Notes: generated from the letters alone by a model not told the origin. Positions 46,660 to 55,910 are shown, counted from the first letter of the stretch. The stretch: 64,000 nucleotides of DNA from Candidatus Bipolaricaulota bacterium (GCA_028278555.1 JANQEA010000062.1:1-64000), one strand, 5' to 3'. Numbers and translations are program-made.

Positions 46660-46694
46660 GGGCGGCGAAGCGATCATTGCCTCGCCGCCCTTCG
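46660..46694. terminator. Bidirectional terminator between gmk and HU gene
   Basis: Perfect 9-bp stem GGGCGGCGA (46660-46668) with TCGCCGCCC (46682-46690), followed by TTC on the plus strand and by GTTTCGTTTTC on the minus strand, so it can end both convergent operons. Confidence 0.8.
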
Positions 46695-46725
46695 CACTCT
46701 GAATGTCGACCGTTGTTGAACCGGC

Positions 46726-47037
46726 TTACTTCTTCGCCACGCCCTTCGGGGTGACCTTGAGCTTCTTCTCGATCTGCCGCTTCAGTTCCTTCCCGGGGCG
46801 GAACAGGGGGACGACCTTGGCCGCCACCTGGATCGGACGCCGCGTCTGCGGGTTGATCCGACTGCTCGCCTTCCGCGCCCGAACGGCGAACTTGCCGAAC
46901 CCAACGAGCTTCACTTCTTCGCCCTGAAGCAACGTCTCCTGGATGAGATCGAGGACGGAGTCGAGAAGCTTCCGCGCCTCCTTCTTCGTCAGGTCGGTCC
47001 TGTCCGACAGCCGGTCGATGAATTCGCCCTTGTTCAT
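46726..47037 (-). CDS. hup: HU/IHF-family DNA-binding protein
   Basis: 103 residues. Histone-like nucleoid protein: NKGEFIDRLSDRTDLTKKEARKLLDSVLDLI (helical core), then VKLVGFGKFAVRARKASSRINPQT, the beta-arm that inserts in the minor groove, with the usual R-x-[GR]-x-N-P-x-T; C-terminal FRPGKELKRQIE plus a short Lys-rich tail. ATG 47037 follows AAGGAGGA. Downstream of rpsA by 33 bp, the position of ihfB in proteobacteria. Confidence 0.94.
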   Translation of the reverse strand: MNKGEFIDRLSDRTDLTKKEARKLLDSVLDLIQETLLQGEEVKLVGFGKFAVRARKASSRINPQTRRPIQVAAKVVPLFRPGKELKRQIEKKLKVTPKGVAKK

Positions 47038-47070
47038 CCTGCTTCCTCCTTGCGGTATGAATTCCTTCTT

Positions 47071-48834
47071 CTATTCTGCGTCGTCATCGAGCGTCGCTTC
47101 CCCGAGCAGGTCGCGCATGCTCAACGACTCATGTCCTGCGTCGTCGAGGAACCGGCGATCGACACGTTCTTTCGAGCGTCCGCGTTCTTTGCGCCTTCGG
47201 CCACCACGGCCCGGTTGCTCGCGCTCGCGCTCTTCGAACGACATCGGCGGGATCTCCGGCGGTCCGAACAGGTTGCGCATCGTGAGTCGGACCTGCCGCT
47301 TCTCCTCGTTGATCCCGATGATTCGCGCCTGGACCTTGTCCCCGATGGTCAACACATCCGCCGGCGTGGCGATCCGTTCCTCGCTGATCTCCGAGACGTG
47401 GATCAATCCGTCGACATCGTTGGTGATTCGGAGGAATGCGCCGAAGTCCTTGATCTCGGTGATCTCGCCTTCGACGACCTCGTCGATCGCGTGCTTGTCG
47501 AGGAACTGCCGCCAAGGATTGTCCTTCAGCTCGCGAATGGAGAGCGAGATCCGCCGTTCTTCCGGATCGGCGTTGAGGATCTTGACCTCGACTTCGTCCC
47601 CCTCGGAGAGCACGTCGCGCGGATGGTTGACGTGCCCCCAGTCGATCTCCGACACGTGGACCAGTCCTTCGACGCCGTCCTCGAGCTTCACGAAAGCTCC
47701 GAAGTCGGTCAGCTTCGTGACCGAGCCGGCGACGACCTGCCCACGCGGGTACTTCGTCTCGACATCTTCCCACGGATCTCGCTGGGTCCTTCGCAGGGAG
47801 AGGCTGATCCTCCGTGCTCCGTCGTCGCAGTTGAGGACGACGACGGTCACCTCGTCGCCTTCGCTGACGACGTCCTTCGGGCTCTCCGGATGTCCCCACG
47901 AGAGCTCGGAGACATGGACGAGTCCCTCGACGTCCTGCTCGAGTTCGACGAATGCCCCGAAGTCGGTGACGCTGACGATTGCACCGGTCACTTGAGCTCC
48001 AACCGGGTAACGATCGGAGATACCGTCCCACGGATTCGGGCGGAGACGCTTGATCGACAGGGAGACCTTCCCCTTCTCCCGATCGAAGTCGATCACCTTG
48101 ACCTTGACGGGATCGCCAACTTTGTATTCGGCCGGCGGGACAGGGAGGTCCTTCCACGCAATCTCGGATCGGTGGACGAGTCCTTCGAATCCGCCGATGT
48201 CGACGAACAGACCGAAGTCGACGATGCTCCGGATCGTTCCGTCGATCTCCTGCTCCTTCTCGAGCGTGTCGAACAGGGCCATCCGGCGCTCGCGCTCTTG
48301 CTCCTTGATGTAGGCCTTGTGCGAGACCACCAGGTTCTTGTCCCGCCTCGAGAGCTCGAGGATCTTCAGCTGTATTCGTTGGCCGCGAAGCTCGTCGATC
48401 GAACTCGGCAGATCGTCGCCGAGATGGGATCCGGGCAAGAACGCGCGGATTCCGTCGAGATTGACGTGGTAGCCCGCGCTCTTGACCTCGTTGACGACTT
48501 CGCCTTCGACGGCTTCACCGGCACGGTACGCCTCTTCAAGAACGTCAATCCGCTTCTCGTATTCAGCTTGCTTCTCGGATGCGTAGACGGTCCCCTTTTC
48601 TTCATCGATGTAGGTGACGAGGACCTCGATCTCCTCGCCTTCCTCGATCTTGCCTTCAGTCCGAAACGGGGAGAGTTCCGCCGTCGGAAGAATCCCTTCC
48701 GACTTGTAGCCGATGTCGACGAGGATCTCGTTCTCGTTGACTTGGACGACCGTCCCGGAGATCACGTCTCCGCGGCTGTACATCTTGACATCGCTTTCCG
48801 AGAAAGCGTCTTCCATCTTGATTCGCTGTTCCAT
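47071..48834 (-). CDS. rpsA: 30S ribosomal protein S1
   Basis: 587 residues with six S1 RNA-binding domains, recognisable by recurring DFGAF[VL] and GLVHVSE[IL] turns in repeats 3-6 (SIVDFGLFVDIGGFEGLVH, SVTDFGAFVEL, KLTDFGAFVKL, EIKDFGAFLRI). The first two are divergent, as usual. A basic Arg/Gly-rich stretch (GRGGRRRKERGRSKER) and an acidic end follow. S1 helps mRNA binding to the 30S subunit. The start is uncertain between GTG 48846 and ATG 48834; the latter is used. Follows plsC and cmk, a common order. Confidence 0.93.
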   Translation of the reverse strand: MEQRIKMEDAFSESDVKMYSRGDVISGTVVQVNENEILVDIGYKSEGILPTAELSPFRTEGKIEEGEEIEVLVTYIDEEKGTVYASEKQAEYEKRIDVLEEAYRAGEAVEGEVVNEVKSAGYHVNLDGIRAFLPGSHLGDDLPSSIDELRGQRIQLKILELSRRDKNLVVSHKAYIKEQERERRMALFDTLEKEQEIDGTIRSIVDFGLFVDIGGFEGLVHRSEIAWKDLPVPPAEYKVGDPVKVKVIDFDREKGKVSLSIKRLRPNPWDGISDRYPVGAQVTGAIVSVTDFGAFVELEQDVEGLVHVSELSWGHPESPKDVVSEGDEVTVVVLNCDDGARRISLSLRRTQRDPWEDVETKYPRGQVVAGSVTKLTDFGAFVKLEDGVEGLVHVSEIDWGHVNHPRDVLSEGDEVEVKILNADPEERRISLSIRELKDNPWRQFLDKHAIDEVVEGEITEIKDFGAFLRITNDVDGLIHVSEISEERIATPADVLTIGDKVQARIIGINEEKRQVRLTMRNLFGPPEIPPMSFEEREREQPGRGGRRRKERGRSKERVDRRFLDDAGHESLSMRDLLGEATLDDDAE

Positions 48835-48930
48835 GCTCCAGTGCACCTACCGTTACGCCACCCCGGCCTCCGTGCTCCGGGCTCGCGGAATGTCTTCGAT
48901 CGAAAGAATCCCCTTATCCTCGTTCATTCC

Positions 48931-49566
48931 TCACGCGTTATCAACTCGGTCCATCAGCCGATCACTGAGCTGCCGGTACCTTTCCGACCGCGGTGCCTCG
49001 GGGTCAATTCCGACTGCCAAGTCGTCGACCGAGACGGGTGCGCCGATCGACACCGTCACCCGCGGATATCGCAGCGGGTACTTCGGCGGATACGGCCCCT
49101 CCGCGCGGATGTTGACCGGCAGAAGAGGCTTTCCGGTCACCGTGGCGAAGTGGATCGCTCCTGCCTTGGCATCGACGCGCTTCCGCGTCGTCCCCTCCGG
49201 GAAGATCCCGACCAACCGCTCTCGCCGGATCGCCTCGAGCATCCTCCGGAAGTCGGACTTGGAGAATCGCTCGCGGTCGATGATCGTCGCATAGGCGCGG
49301 ATCACCGGTTGGACCAGGACGTTTCCCTTCATCAGCCCCTTGCGTGCGATGAAGTGGACGCGATTCCAGGCTCCGAGCGCGATGGCGAAGACCGGGATGT
49401 CCCAGTAGCTCCGATGTCGAGCGACGGCGATGTACTCGCCGTGTCGATCGAAGTTCGCCCTTCCCCTGACCCGAAGCCGGAAGAGCAGCTTGGCCACCAC
49501 GAAGAGCACCACGACGAGAAATGCGTAGAACCCGTTCTTGATCCCGATCCTCAGCCGCCGCGCCAA
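48931..49566 (-). CDS. plsC: 1-acyl-sn-glycerol-3-phosphate acyltransferase
   Basis: 211 residues from TTG 49566. Adds the second acyl chain to lysophosphatidate in the inner membrane. One N-terminal hydrophobic helix (FYAFLVVVLFVVAKLLF), the catalytic HX4D as H51-RSYW-D56 and the phosphate-binding FPEGTTRKR near 120 are visible. The gene overlaps cmk by 16 nt, giving coupled translation; cmk-plsC-rpsA is a conserved bacterial arrangement. Confidence 0.92.
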   Translation of the reverse strand: MARRLRIGIKNGFYAFLVVVLFVVAKLLFRLRVRGRANFDRHGEYIAVARHRSYWDIPVFAIALGAWNRVHFIARKGLMKGNVLVQPVIRAYATIIDRERFSKSDFRRMLEAIRRERLVGIFPEGTTRKRVDAKAGAIHFATVTGKPLLPVNIRAEGPYPPKYPLRYPRVTVSIGAPVSVDDLAVGIDPEAPRSERYRQLSDRLMDRVDNA

Positions 49567-50177
49567 CGTTTTCCCAGCCGCTCCCTAACCAAGTTTGATG
49601 CTGCGGAAATGACCTCTGCAAGGGTCTTTCGATCGGTGTCGATTATAGTCGCATCCCTAGCGGGTTTCAAGGGTGCGACCGCCCGGCTTGCATCGCGTTC
49701 GTCGCGTCGTCCGAGTTCGGCGAGCGTTGCTTCGTAGTCATCTTCCTCGCGTTGCGCCACTCGACGTCGGGCGCGAACCTCGGGCGTGGCGCGGAGGAAG
49801 AGCTTGACGTCGGCATCCGGAAGGACGACTGTGCCGATGTCTCGGCCCTCCATCACGACATCGCCTTGCTCGGCGATCTCGCGCTGCAGCTCGACGAGGC
49901 GGACGCGGACCTCGGGGAGCGTCGCCACCTGGGAAGACTTCTGATCGTACTCCGGCGTGTGGAGCCGATCGGTGACATCCTCTCCATTCAGCAGGAACCG
50001 CTCCGCGGTGGTCACCTCGATCCGAATCTCGTCGAGCGGGATCCCCCGATCGAATGCGAGAGCGACTGCGCGGTACATCTTCCCGGTCTCGACGAAGCGA
50101 CCGCCGAACTCCTCGGCGAGTGCCCGACCGACGGACGTCTTTCCCACTGCAGCCGGTCCATCGATCGCAATCTTCAC
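49551..50177 (-). CDS. cmk: Cytidylate kinase
   Basis: 208 residues from GTG 50177 with AGGAGG upstream. Phosphorylates CMP and dCMP. P-loop IAIDGPAAVGKTSVGRALA, TGKMYRAVAL (NMP-binding), VVMEGRDIGTVVLPDADVKLFLRA and the LID Arg pair RARRRVAQRE. Overlaps ispE by 4 nt. Confidence 0.95.
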   Translation of the reverse strand: MKIAIDGPAAVGKTSVGRALAEEFGGRFVETGKMYRAVALAFDRGIPLDEIRIEVTTAERFLLNGEDVTDRLHTPEYDQKSSQVATLPEVRVRLVELQREIAEQGDVVMEGRDIGTVVLPDADVKLFLRATPEVRARRRVAQREEDDYEATLAELGRRDERDASRAVAPLKPARDATIIDTDRKTLAEVISAASNLVRERLGKRWRGG

Positions 50178-51013
50178 GCGGCCTCCTGAATCCGATGTCC
50201 GACGGTTGTAGGGCGGCAGCGGTAGACCTTCGCGTTGTCGAAGCGCCGCGTGAGGTGGTCCCGCGCGCGCCTGGCTGTGTCGAGATTGTCGAACGCGGCG
50301 AAGAACGACGAGCCGCTTCCGCTCATCCCGGAGTATTCCGCTCCAAGGTCGACCATGGCCTCATGATAGCCGACCAGCGCAGGATGGAGGGCGAAAGCCG
50401 CGGCCAGCAGGTCGTTCTGCCCCGGCGCCGGAATGGTGTCTCCCGATGCAAGCGGCGCCGGTTCACGGGCATCCCATTCCGCGTAGATTTCGCCGGTCGC
50501 GCAGTGGATCGGCGGGACGAGCACGACGAAATGCGCTGTCGAACGCCCCGAGAGGGCGTGGATCCGCTCGCCACGTCCCTCCATCCGAAGCCGCCCGCCG
50601 TATAAGAAGAGGGGGACGTCGGACCCGAGTTCGGCTCCGAGCTCGCTGAGCGCGTCGAGGGAGAGCCGGGGGGGCGTCAGTCGATCGAGCGCGTTGAGGA
50701 TCGCCGCAGCATCGGAGGAGCCGCCCCCGAGGCCGGCGCCGACCGGGATCCGTTTCTCGAGCCTGATTTGCGCCCCCAGGCTTGCTCGCTTCCGTTCGAG
50801 CAACATGCGCGCCGCCGTCTCCGCGACATTCTCGCCGTCGAGCGCGCGGTCGGTTGTGAACCGGAGATCGCTCCCACCGATCTCGATCGTCAACCGATCG
50901 GCGAGGTCGATCGTCTGCACCTCGGACTGAAGTTCATGGAAGCCGTCCGGTCTCCGACTGAGGACACGCAACGAGAGGTTAAGCTTCGCGTAGGCATCGA
51001 CGTAGAGGCTCAT
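50174..51013 (-). CDS. ispE: 4-diphosphocytidyl-2-C-methyl-D-erythritol kinase
   Basis: 279 residues. GHMP kinase of the MEP isoprenoid pathway. Motifs are DAYAKLNLSLRVLSRRPDGFHEL at the N-terminus (AKxN-x-L and the substrate loop), IPVGAGLGGGSSDAAAIL (ATP loop) and MSGSGSSFFAAF in the C-terminal half. ATG 51013 overlaps the stop of the upstream amidohydrolase (ATGA) and has no strong ribosome site, so coupling is likely. Confidence 0.94.
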   Translation of the reverse strand: MSLYVDAYAKLNLSLRVLSRRPDGFHELQSEVQTIDLADRLTIEIGGSDLRFTTDRALDGENVAETAARMLLERKRASLGAQIRLEKRIPVGAGLGGGSSDAAAILNALDRLTPPRLSLDALSELGAELGSDVPLFLYGGRLRMEGRGERIHALSGRSTAHFVVLVPPIHCATGEIYAEWDAREPAPLASGDTIPAPGQNDLLAAAFALHPALVGYHEAMVDLGAEYSGMSGSGSSFFAAFDNLDTARRARDHLTRRFDNAKVYRCRPTTVGHRIQEAA

Positions 51014-52110
51014 CGTTGATGGACGACCTCTCCGCCGCGGATCACGGTACGGACCGGATTGTCGCCCAGTCCGCCGAGGAGATCGCGGTAGTCTGCGATG
51101 TCCAGGATGACGAGGTCGGCCCGTTTGCCCGGTTCGACGGTGCCAATTTCCGCCGACAGCTCGAGCACGTGAGCATTGTGGAGCGTAACCATGGCAAGCG
51201 CCTGCTCGAGCGACACGTTCATCGAGCTGACTGCGAGGGCGATCACGAGCCACATCGATCCGGCGGCGATCGGCGCCGACCCGGCGTTCGTCCCGAGACC
51301 GACTGAGAGCTCCGCGTCGAACAGATGAGCAATGTCCGGCAGCGGACGCCCGCGGACCAGCCGTTCGCCGGGCAGGAGGACGGGGATTAGGTCGGCCTTC
51401 TGCCACGTCGTCAGATCCTCGAACCCATACTCACAAACATGACCGATGGCTGTGAGTCCGAGTTCGGACGCGACAGATCCGAGCGCTGGGAGAACACCCC
51501 CTTGCGCATGGAGGTTTAGATGGAGGCCGGCTGCGCGAGCAGCACGGAGGATCGTCCGAGCTGCCTCCAGGGTGTACGCGCCGGCGCCACATTCCACATC
51601 GCAGAACCGGGCCCATCTCCTTCGCCGGACTGTTGGAATGGCATTCCCGATGAGTTCGGACATCGCCTCGGTGTGCGTCGTCTCCTGCAAGGGTGCTGGG
51701 CTGAACAGGGTCGGAACGATCGAGGGCAACTGCATGCCCTCTGCGTGCGCAAGGGCCGACAGCTCGCTCAGGCCGTCGAGACTCGGACACTTCACTTCGA
51801 CTGTGGCGACCCCTTCGGTCAGAGCGCGACGGAGTCTTGTGGTCAGACGCGACTTCGATACGGCAGGATCGGTCGCGAGTTCGAAGTGGGTATGCGGGTC
51901 GACCAGAGCCGGCAGGAGAACGCCGCCGCGCGCGTCGATTTCCGACTCTGCACGCTTCGATCGATCTGCGGTTCCGACGGCCGCGATTCGGCCGTCTCGG
52001 ATGAGAAGCTCCGTCTCCGTACGAATCTCAAGGAGATTCCCGCCTGCGGAGGCCGTCCGGGCGGGGTCGGGCGAGACGAGTTGTCCGATGTTGACGATCC
52101 GTGTGTTCAT
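51010..52110 (-). CDS. Amidohydrolase related to imidazolonepropionase, altered active site
   Basis: 366 residues with the HutI-type amidohydrolase layout: an N-terminal beta-sandwich (ELLIRDGRIAAVG), the first metal motif LPALVDPHTHFE (HxH), EVKCPSLDGL, HLNLHAQGG, IGHVCEYG, and SVGLGTNAGSAP near the C-terminal end of the barrel. In HutI the corresponding residues are H-[AS]-D-E and A-T-D-x-N-P-G; here the Glu appears as Gln/Gly and the metal/catalytic Asp as Asn. No other hut genes are near. It heads the operon amidohydrolase-ispE-cmk-plsC-rpsA. It may act on a different substrate or be inactive. Confidence 0.75.
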   Translation of the reverse strand: MNTRIVNIGQLVSPDPARTASAGGNLLEIRTETELLIRDGRIAAVGTADRSKRAESEIDARGGVLLPALVDPHTHFELATDPAVSKSRLTTRLRRALTEGVATVEVKCPSLDGLSELSALAHAEGMQLPSIVPTLFSPAPLQETTHTEAMSELIGNAIPTVRRRRWARFCDVECGAGAYTLEAARTILRAARAAGLHLNLHAQGGVLPALGSVASELGLTAIGHVCEYGFEDLTTWQKADLIPVLLPGERLVRGRPLPDIAHLFDAELSVGLGTNAGSAPIAAGSMWLVIALAVSSMNVSLEQALAMVTLHNAHVLELSAEIGTVEPGKRADLVILDIADYRDLLGGLGDNPVRTVIRGGEVVHQR

Positions 52111-52125
52111 GGACGAGCGATGCGG

Positions 52126-52154
52126 AGTATAGTCCCCGCAGATCGGCTTTACAA
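52126..52154 (-). promoter_or_regulatory. Promoter of amidohydrolase-ispE-cmk operon
   Basis: Minus strand TTGTAA (52149-52154), 17-bp spacer, TATACT (52126-52131), 15 nt before ATG 52110; the leader would be about 8 nt without a Shine-Dalgarno. Shares its -35 hexamer with the era promoter. Confidence 0.55.
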
Positions 52155-52176
52155 CGGAACTTCTGGCCGTTACACT
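52149..52176 (+). promoter_or_regulatory. Promoter of era operon
   Basis: TTACAA (52149-52154), 16-bp spacer, TACACT (52171-52176), about 36 nt of leader before ATG 52219. The -35 is the complement of the divergent promoter's TTGTAA. Confidence 0.45.
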
Positions 52177-52218
52177 GATTCGAGGGAACCCGAATCGAGT
52201 CGGAGAGACCGCATCGAA

Positions 52219-53154
52219 ATGCACCGAGCCGAGGCTGCGCGAGCCGAGACGACGGAGAACCAGAAAGGCAAGTTCGGGATCGTTGCTGTCGTTGGCCAGA
52301 CGAACGTTGGGAAATCAACCTTCCTCAACGCGGTGCTCGGTCGAAAACTGCTGATCACGTCGAGCAAACCACAGACGACTCGGAATCAGATTCGCTGCAT
52401 TCTCACGACCGACCGAGCTCAGATCGTCTTCGTCGATACGCCGGGACTCCATCGACCGCGGAATCGCCTCGGCCGTCACATCCTACGCGAGGCACACAGA
52501 GCGCATCGCGGCATCGATGCGATGCTGTACCTCGTCGAGCCGTGGGGGAAGGTCATCGATGCGGATCGAGAAGCGTTCGAGCGTTGGAACCGGCTGGAGT
52601 TCCCGATTCTCCTGTTGGTCAACAAGATCGACACGGCCAAGGGGAATCGGCTGGAGGAGACGCTCCTCGCGTACGAGGCGACGGGGAGATTCGAGGAGCT
52701 GATCCCCATCTCGGCAACGCGGGGCGATGGTCTCGGAGATGCTCTCGAGACGCTGATCGGCTACCTCCCAGAGGGAGATCGGCTCTTTCCAGCAGACATG
52801 GAGAGCGAGCAAGGAGAGACCTTCCTCATCAGCGAGTTGATCCGAGAGAAGGTCGTCCGCCTTACCTATCAGGAGATTCCGCACTCGATCGCCGTCCGCG
52901 TGAAATGGCTCCGCGAACGCGACGACGGACTCGTCGAGATTCGTGCGGAGATCATCGTCGACCGGCTCTCCCAGAAAGGGATCATCGTCGGGAAGCGCGG
53001 CGAACTGATCAAGCGGATTGGGACGCTGGCGCGTGCCGACATCGAGGCGATGTTGGGCAGCAGGGTCTTCCTTGACTTGATCGTGAAAGTCGACGCACAC
53101 TGGACGAGGGATGAGGATCGGATCCGACAGTTGACCGGGCAGGAACAGCTTTGA
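52219..53154 (+). CDS. era: GTPase Era
   Basis: 311 residues. GTPase for 16S rRNA maturation and 30S assembly. G1 VVGQTNVGKSTFLNAVLG, G2 SKPQTTRNQI, G3 FVDTPGLHRPRN, G4 LLVNKIDTA, G5 PISATRGDG. The C-terminal KH domain shows SQKGIIVGKRGELIKRIGTLAR and VFLDLIVKVDAHW. ATG 52219 starts a short pre-G1 extension; the upstream open frame is antisense to the amidohydrolase gene. The stop overlaps the TTG of the diguanylate cyclase (TTGA). Confidence 0.96.
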   Translation: MHRAEAARAETTENQKGKFGIVAVVGQTNVGKSTFLNAVLGRKLLITSSKPQTTRNQIRCILTTDRAQIVFVDTPGLHRPRNRLGRHILREAHRAHRGIDAMLYLVEPWGKVIDADREAFERWNRLEFPILLLVNKIDTAKGNRLEETLLAYEATGRFEELIPISATRGDGLGDALETLIGYLPEGDRLFPADMESEQGETFLISELIREKVVRLTYQEIPHSIAVRVKWLRERDDGLVEIRAEIIVDRLSQKGIIVGKRGELIKRIGTLARADIEAMLGSRVFLDLIVKVDAHWTRDEDRIRQLTGQEQL

Positions 53155-55910
53155 CGACAAAGGACGTCCGCCTACAACTCCCTCTGATCTGCAACGACGC
53201 GTCGCATGCGGCGACGGTACGCGCCCTTCTCGACGGGTCGGGCTATTCGCTCCAGGTACAGGCTGCGGACGAGTCGCTCTCTGACGACCTGGCTGTTGTG
53301 CTCTACGTTGTTCCTCCGGATGGCGGCACAGCGTCGCTTGCCGCATGGATCGAGGGTCATTCCGGTGTCGATGTTATCGCGCTTCTGCCCAAAGACATTG
53401 CATCGTCGGGGGCGCGGTCGGCCGGTGCCGCGGCCTGTGTCCCGTTGACGACGGACGCGGACGCCCTTCTGACGCTTGTCGATCGAGCGGTCGATCGACG
53501 CCGGTGGGCCGTCGAGCTCGAGCATCGGCTCCGTCGACGTGAGGAGCTTCTCGACCGGGCGCCGATCGGGGTGTTCGAGTTGCGGAACGGCCGCGTGTCG
53601 TACGTCAACCGACATCTTCTCGATCGCCTCGGGTACGAAGCGGAGGAGATCCTCGGCTCGCCTCCCGAGAAACTCGATCTCGTCCTTCCGCAGGAACGGC
53701 CACGGATGCGACGGGCGATCGAGGAACGCGAGCACGGAATCATCCCTGAAGATCCGAGCATCTACCACTTCTCAACGCGATCCGGGGGGACCTACGTGGC
53801 AGAGATACGATCGCGCGCGATCGAAACCCCAAGTGGTTTGGCGATCGAGGGGACCGTCCGAGACATCACGCTGGAGACCCGTCTGACGCAGCTGCACCGC
53901 GTGGTGATCGAGCTCGGCGAGGTGATTCTCAGCGAGTCCAACATCGATCGGATCCTCCAGCTCGTTCTCGACACGATCACCGAGTACAGCGGCTTCCGCC
54001 GTGCCGTTCTTTCCCTTTATGACCTCTCGATCCCGGTGCCGTTCGAGGGCGAGGTGTACACGACGCTGACGTCGGGTCTGACAGCCGAGGAGCGGGAAGC
54101 CCTGCTCGCTCAACCTCCGATTCCGATGAGCGAGCGGAAGCTGGTCTTCTCCGATCGCTACCGCCTCGGGCCGGCCTACTACATCCCGCACGACGACACA
54201 CCGTGGAATGTGGAACGGGGGATCTCCGGAAGCGTCTCCGTCGAGGGGTGGCATGTCGACGATTTCCTGTTCATCCCGCTTCGCGGCACTGCGGGGATCA
54301 TCGGAAGCATCTCCGTCGATGACCCGAGCGACCGGAGCGTGCCGACGATCGCATCGATCGAGCCGGTCGCTGCGTTGGCCAACCTCGCCGCGCTCGCCGT
54401 CGAGCGGGTCTTCAAGATGCGGCAGCTCCAGAAGCAGAAGGAACAGCTACACGGGCTGTCCGAGTTCGGAGGACAGCTTGCTCGTGTGAATGACGTTCGG
54501 ACGCTCTGCGAGCTTGCTGCGAAGCGGGTCCACGCGGACATGGACTACGACCTCTGCTCAATCTGGGTTGCGGACGGGCTGAGGCTCGTTCAGGAAGCCG
54601 TCGCGGCGAAGGATGTGTTCCCGTCCGACGAGATCCCGCCGAAAGGATCGCGGGTGCATGTCGATGGCCCCGGCACGACACGCCATGCATTCCGCACTGC
54701 CCAACCGATCGTCATCCCCAACGTTCTCGAAGATGAACGGTATGACGGTTCTAGAGAAGCGGTTCGATCGTTCATGGCGGTGCCGATCCTCAGTCGAAAG
54801 GGGCCGATCGGCGTGATCGATGTGGCAAGCGAGCGGGTGGCCGCATTCGGCGAGCAGGATCTGGAGGTCGTCACCACCCTCGCCGGTCAGATCTCCGTGG
54901 GGATGGCTGCGCTGACGCGACGAGACTCCCTGCAGCGGATCTACTCCTTCGGGCAGCGACTGGCGACGGCTTCGACGCCGGATCAAGCGATTCGGAGTAC
55001 GCTCGACTTCCTTGTCGAGCAGTTCGACTACGAGTTGAGTGCGATCATGCTGACCGACGCTGATGGGCAACTTGCGCTGGCGGGACTTCGGAGTCCGTAC
55101 AGCGGCCGGCACGTCGAGATCGGAACCGTAGTCCCTCTGGAACGGGGGGTTGTCTCGTGGGTGGCGGAGAATCGTCGTCCTGCCGTAGTGCCGCGTGTGA
55201 AAGATGACGAAAGGTACTACGAGGGGTTCGCCGGAACGCGTTCGGAGCTGGCCGTCCCGATTCTGTTCAGCGCGAACCTCCTCGGTGTGATCAACGTCGA
55301 GAGCCAGCAGCAGGAGTTCTTCGACGACGAGGATCGCCAACTCCTCGAGGTTGTCGCCAACCACCTCGCGATTGCCCTCTCGAATCTAGCCTCGCAGGAC
55401 ATCCTCCGCGAACAGGCGATCCGGGATCCGCTGACCGGGCTGTTCAACCGGCACTACTTCAATTCGATCATCGCGTCCGAATTGAGTCGTGGAGATCGGT
55501 ACGAGCGCCCGGTGTCGCTGATGATGATCGACATCGACGGATTCCGGACCGTGAACAACGCATTCGGGCACCTGAGGGGAGATGAGGTTTTGCGGGAGAT
55601 CGCCCGGATGCTCGAACGGAGCGTCCGGGGCGCCGATCGGGTGATCCGCTATGGCGGTGACGAATTCCTCGTTCTGATGCCCGAGACCGACGGCCAGGGA
55701 GATGCTGTTGTCGTCGCCGACCGGCTGCGGGAGCGGATCAAGGCGATCCCCGAGCAAACCGGGATTGAAGGACACACGATCGACTTGAGCATCGGGATCT
55801 ATGCACGGGAGCCGAACGAGGAACGCTCGCTCGAGGCGATTCTCGAAGAGGTCGATCGGAGGATGTACGCCGACAAGCGAGCCAAACAGGGTGATGACGG
55901 CCACGATTGA
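53151..55910 (+). CDS. PAS-GAF-GAF-GAF-GGDEF diguanylate cyclase
   Basis: 919 residues from TTG 53151. No transmembrane helix, so cytoplasmic. Residues 1-120 resemble a degenerate receiver domain (no phospho-Asp pocket evident). A PAS domain (about 130-245, ELRNGRVSYVNRHLLDRLGY) follows, then three GAF-type domains (about 250-430, 440-595, 600-755) joined by short helices. The GGDEF domain carries the active-site GGDEF at 835-839 and an intact inhibitory RxxD site (Arg826-Asp829), so it should make cyclic di-GMP with product inhibition. Translation is coupled to era (4-nt overlap) and to the next gene. Ligands of the GAF domains are unknown. Confidence 0.9.
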   Translation: MTTKDVRLQLPLICNDASHAATVRALLDGSGYSLQVQAADESLSDDLAVVLYVVPPDGGTASLAAWIEGHSGVDVIALLPKDIASSGARSAGAAACVPLTTDADALLTLVDRAVDRRRWAVELEHRLRRREELLDRAPIGVFELRNGRVSYVNRHLLDRLGYEAEEILGSPPEKLDLVLPQERPRMRRAIEEREHGIIPEDPSIYHFSTRSGGTYVAEIRSRAIETPSGLAIEGTVRDITLETRLTQLHRVVIELGEVILSESNIDRILQLVLDTITEYSGFRRAVLSLYDLSIPVPFEGEVYTTLTSGLTAEEREALLAQPPIPMSERKLVFSDRYRLGPAYYIPHDDTPWNVERGISGSVSVEGWHVDDFLFIPLRGTAGIIGSISVDDPSDRSVPTIASIEPVAALANLAALAVERVFKMRQLQKQKEQLHGLSEFGGQLARVNDVRTLCELAAKRVHADMDYDLCSIWVADGLRLVQEAVAAKDVFPSDEIPPKGSRVHVDGPGTTRHAFRTAQPIVIPNVLEDERYDGSREAVRSFMAVPILSRKGPIGVIDVASERVAAFGEQDLEVVTTLAGQISVGMAALTRRDSLQRIYSFGQRLATASTPDQAIRSTLDFLVEQFDYELSAIMLTDADGQLALAGLRSPYSGRHVEIGTVVPLERGVVSWVAENRRPAVVPRVKDDERYYEGFAGTRSELAVPILFSANLLGVINVESQQQEFFDDEDRQLLEVVANHLAIALSNLASQDILREQAIRDPLTGLFNRHYFNSIIASELSRGDRYERPVSLMMIDIDGFRTVNNAFGHLRGDEVLREIARMLERSVRGADRVIRYGGDEFLVLMPETDGQGDAVVVADRLRERIKAIPEQTGIEGHTIDLSIGIYAREPNEERSLEAILEEVDRRMYADKRAKQGDDGHD

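Noticed and set aside
47050..49737. 895-codon plus-strand frame across rpsA and plsC
   Set aside because: It runs antisense through two well supported genes and carries no motif of its own.
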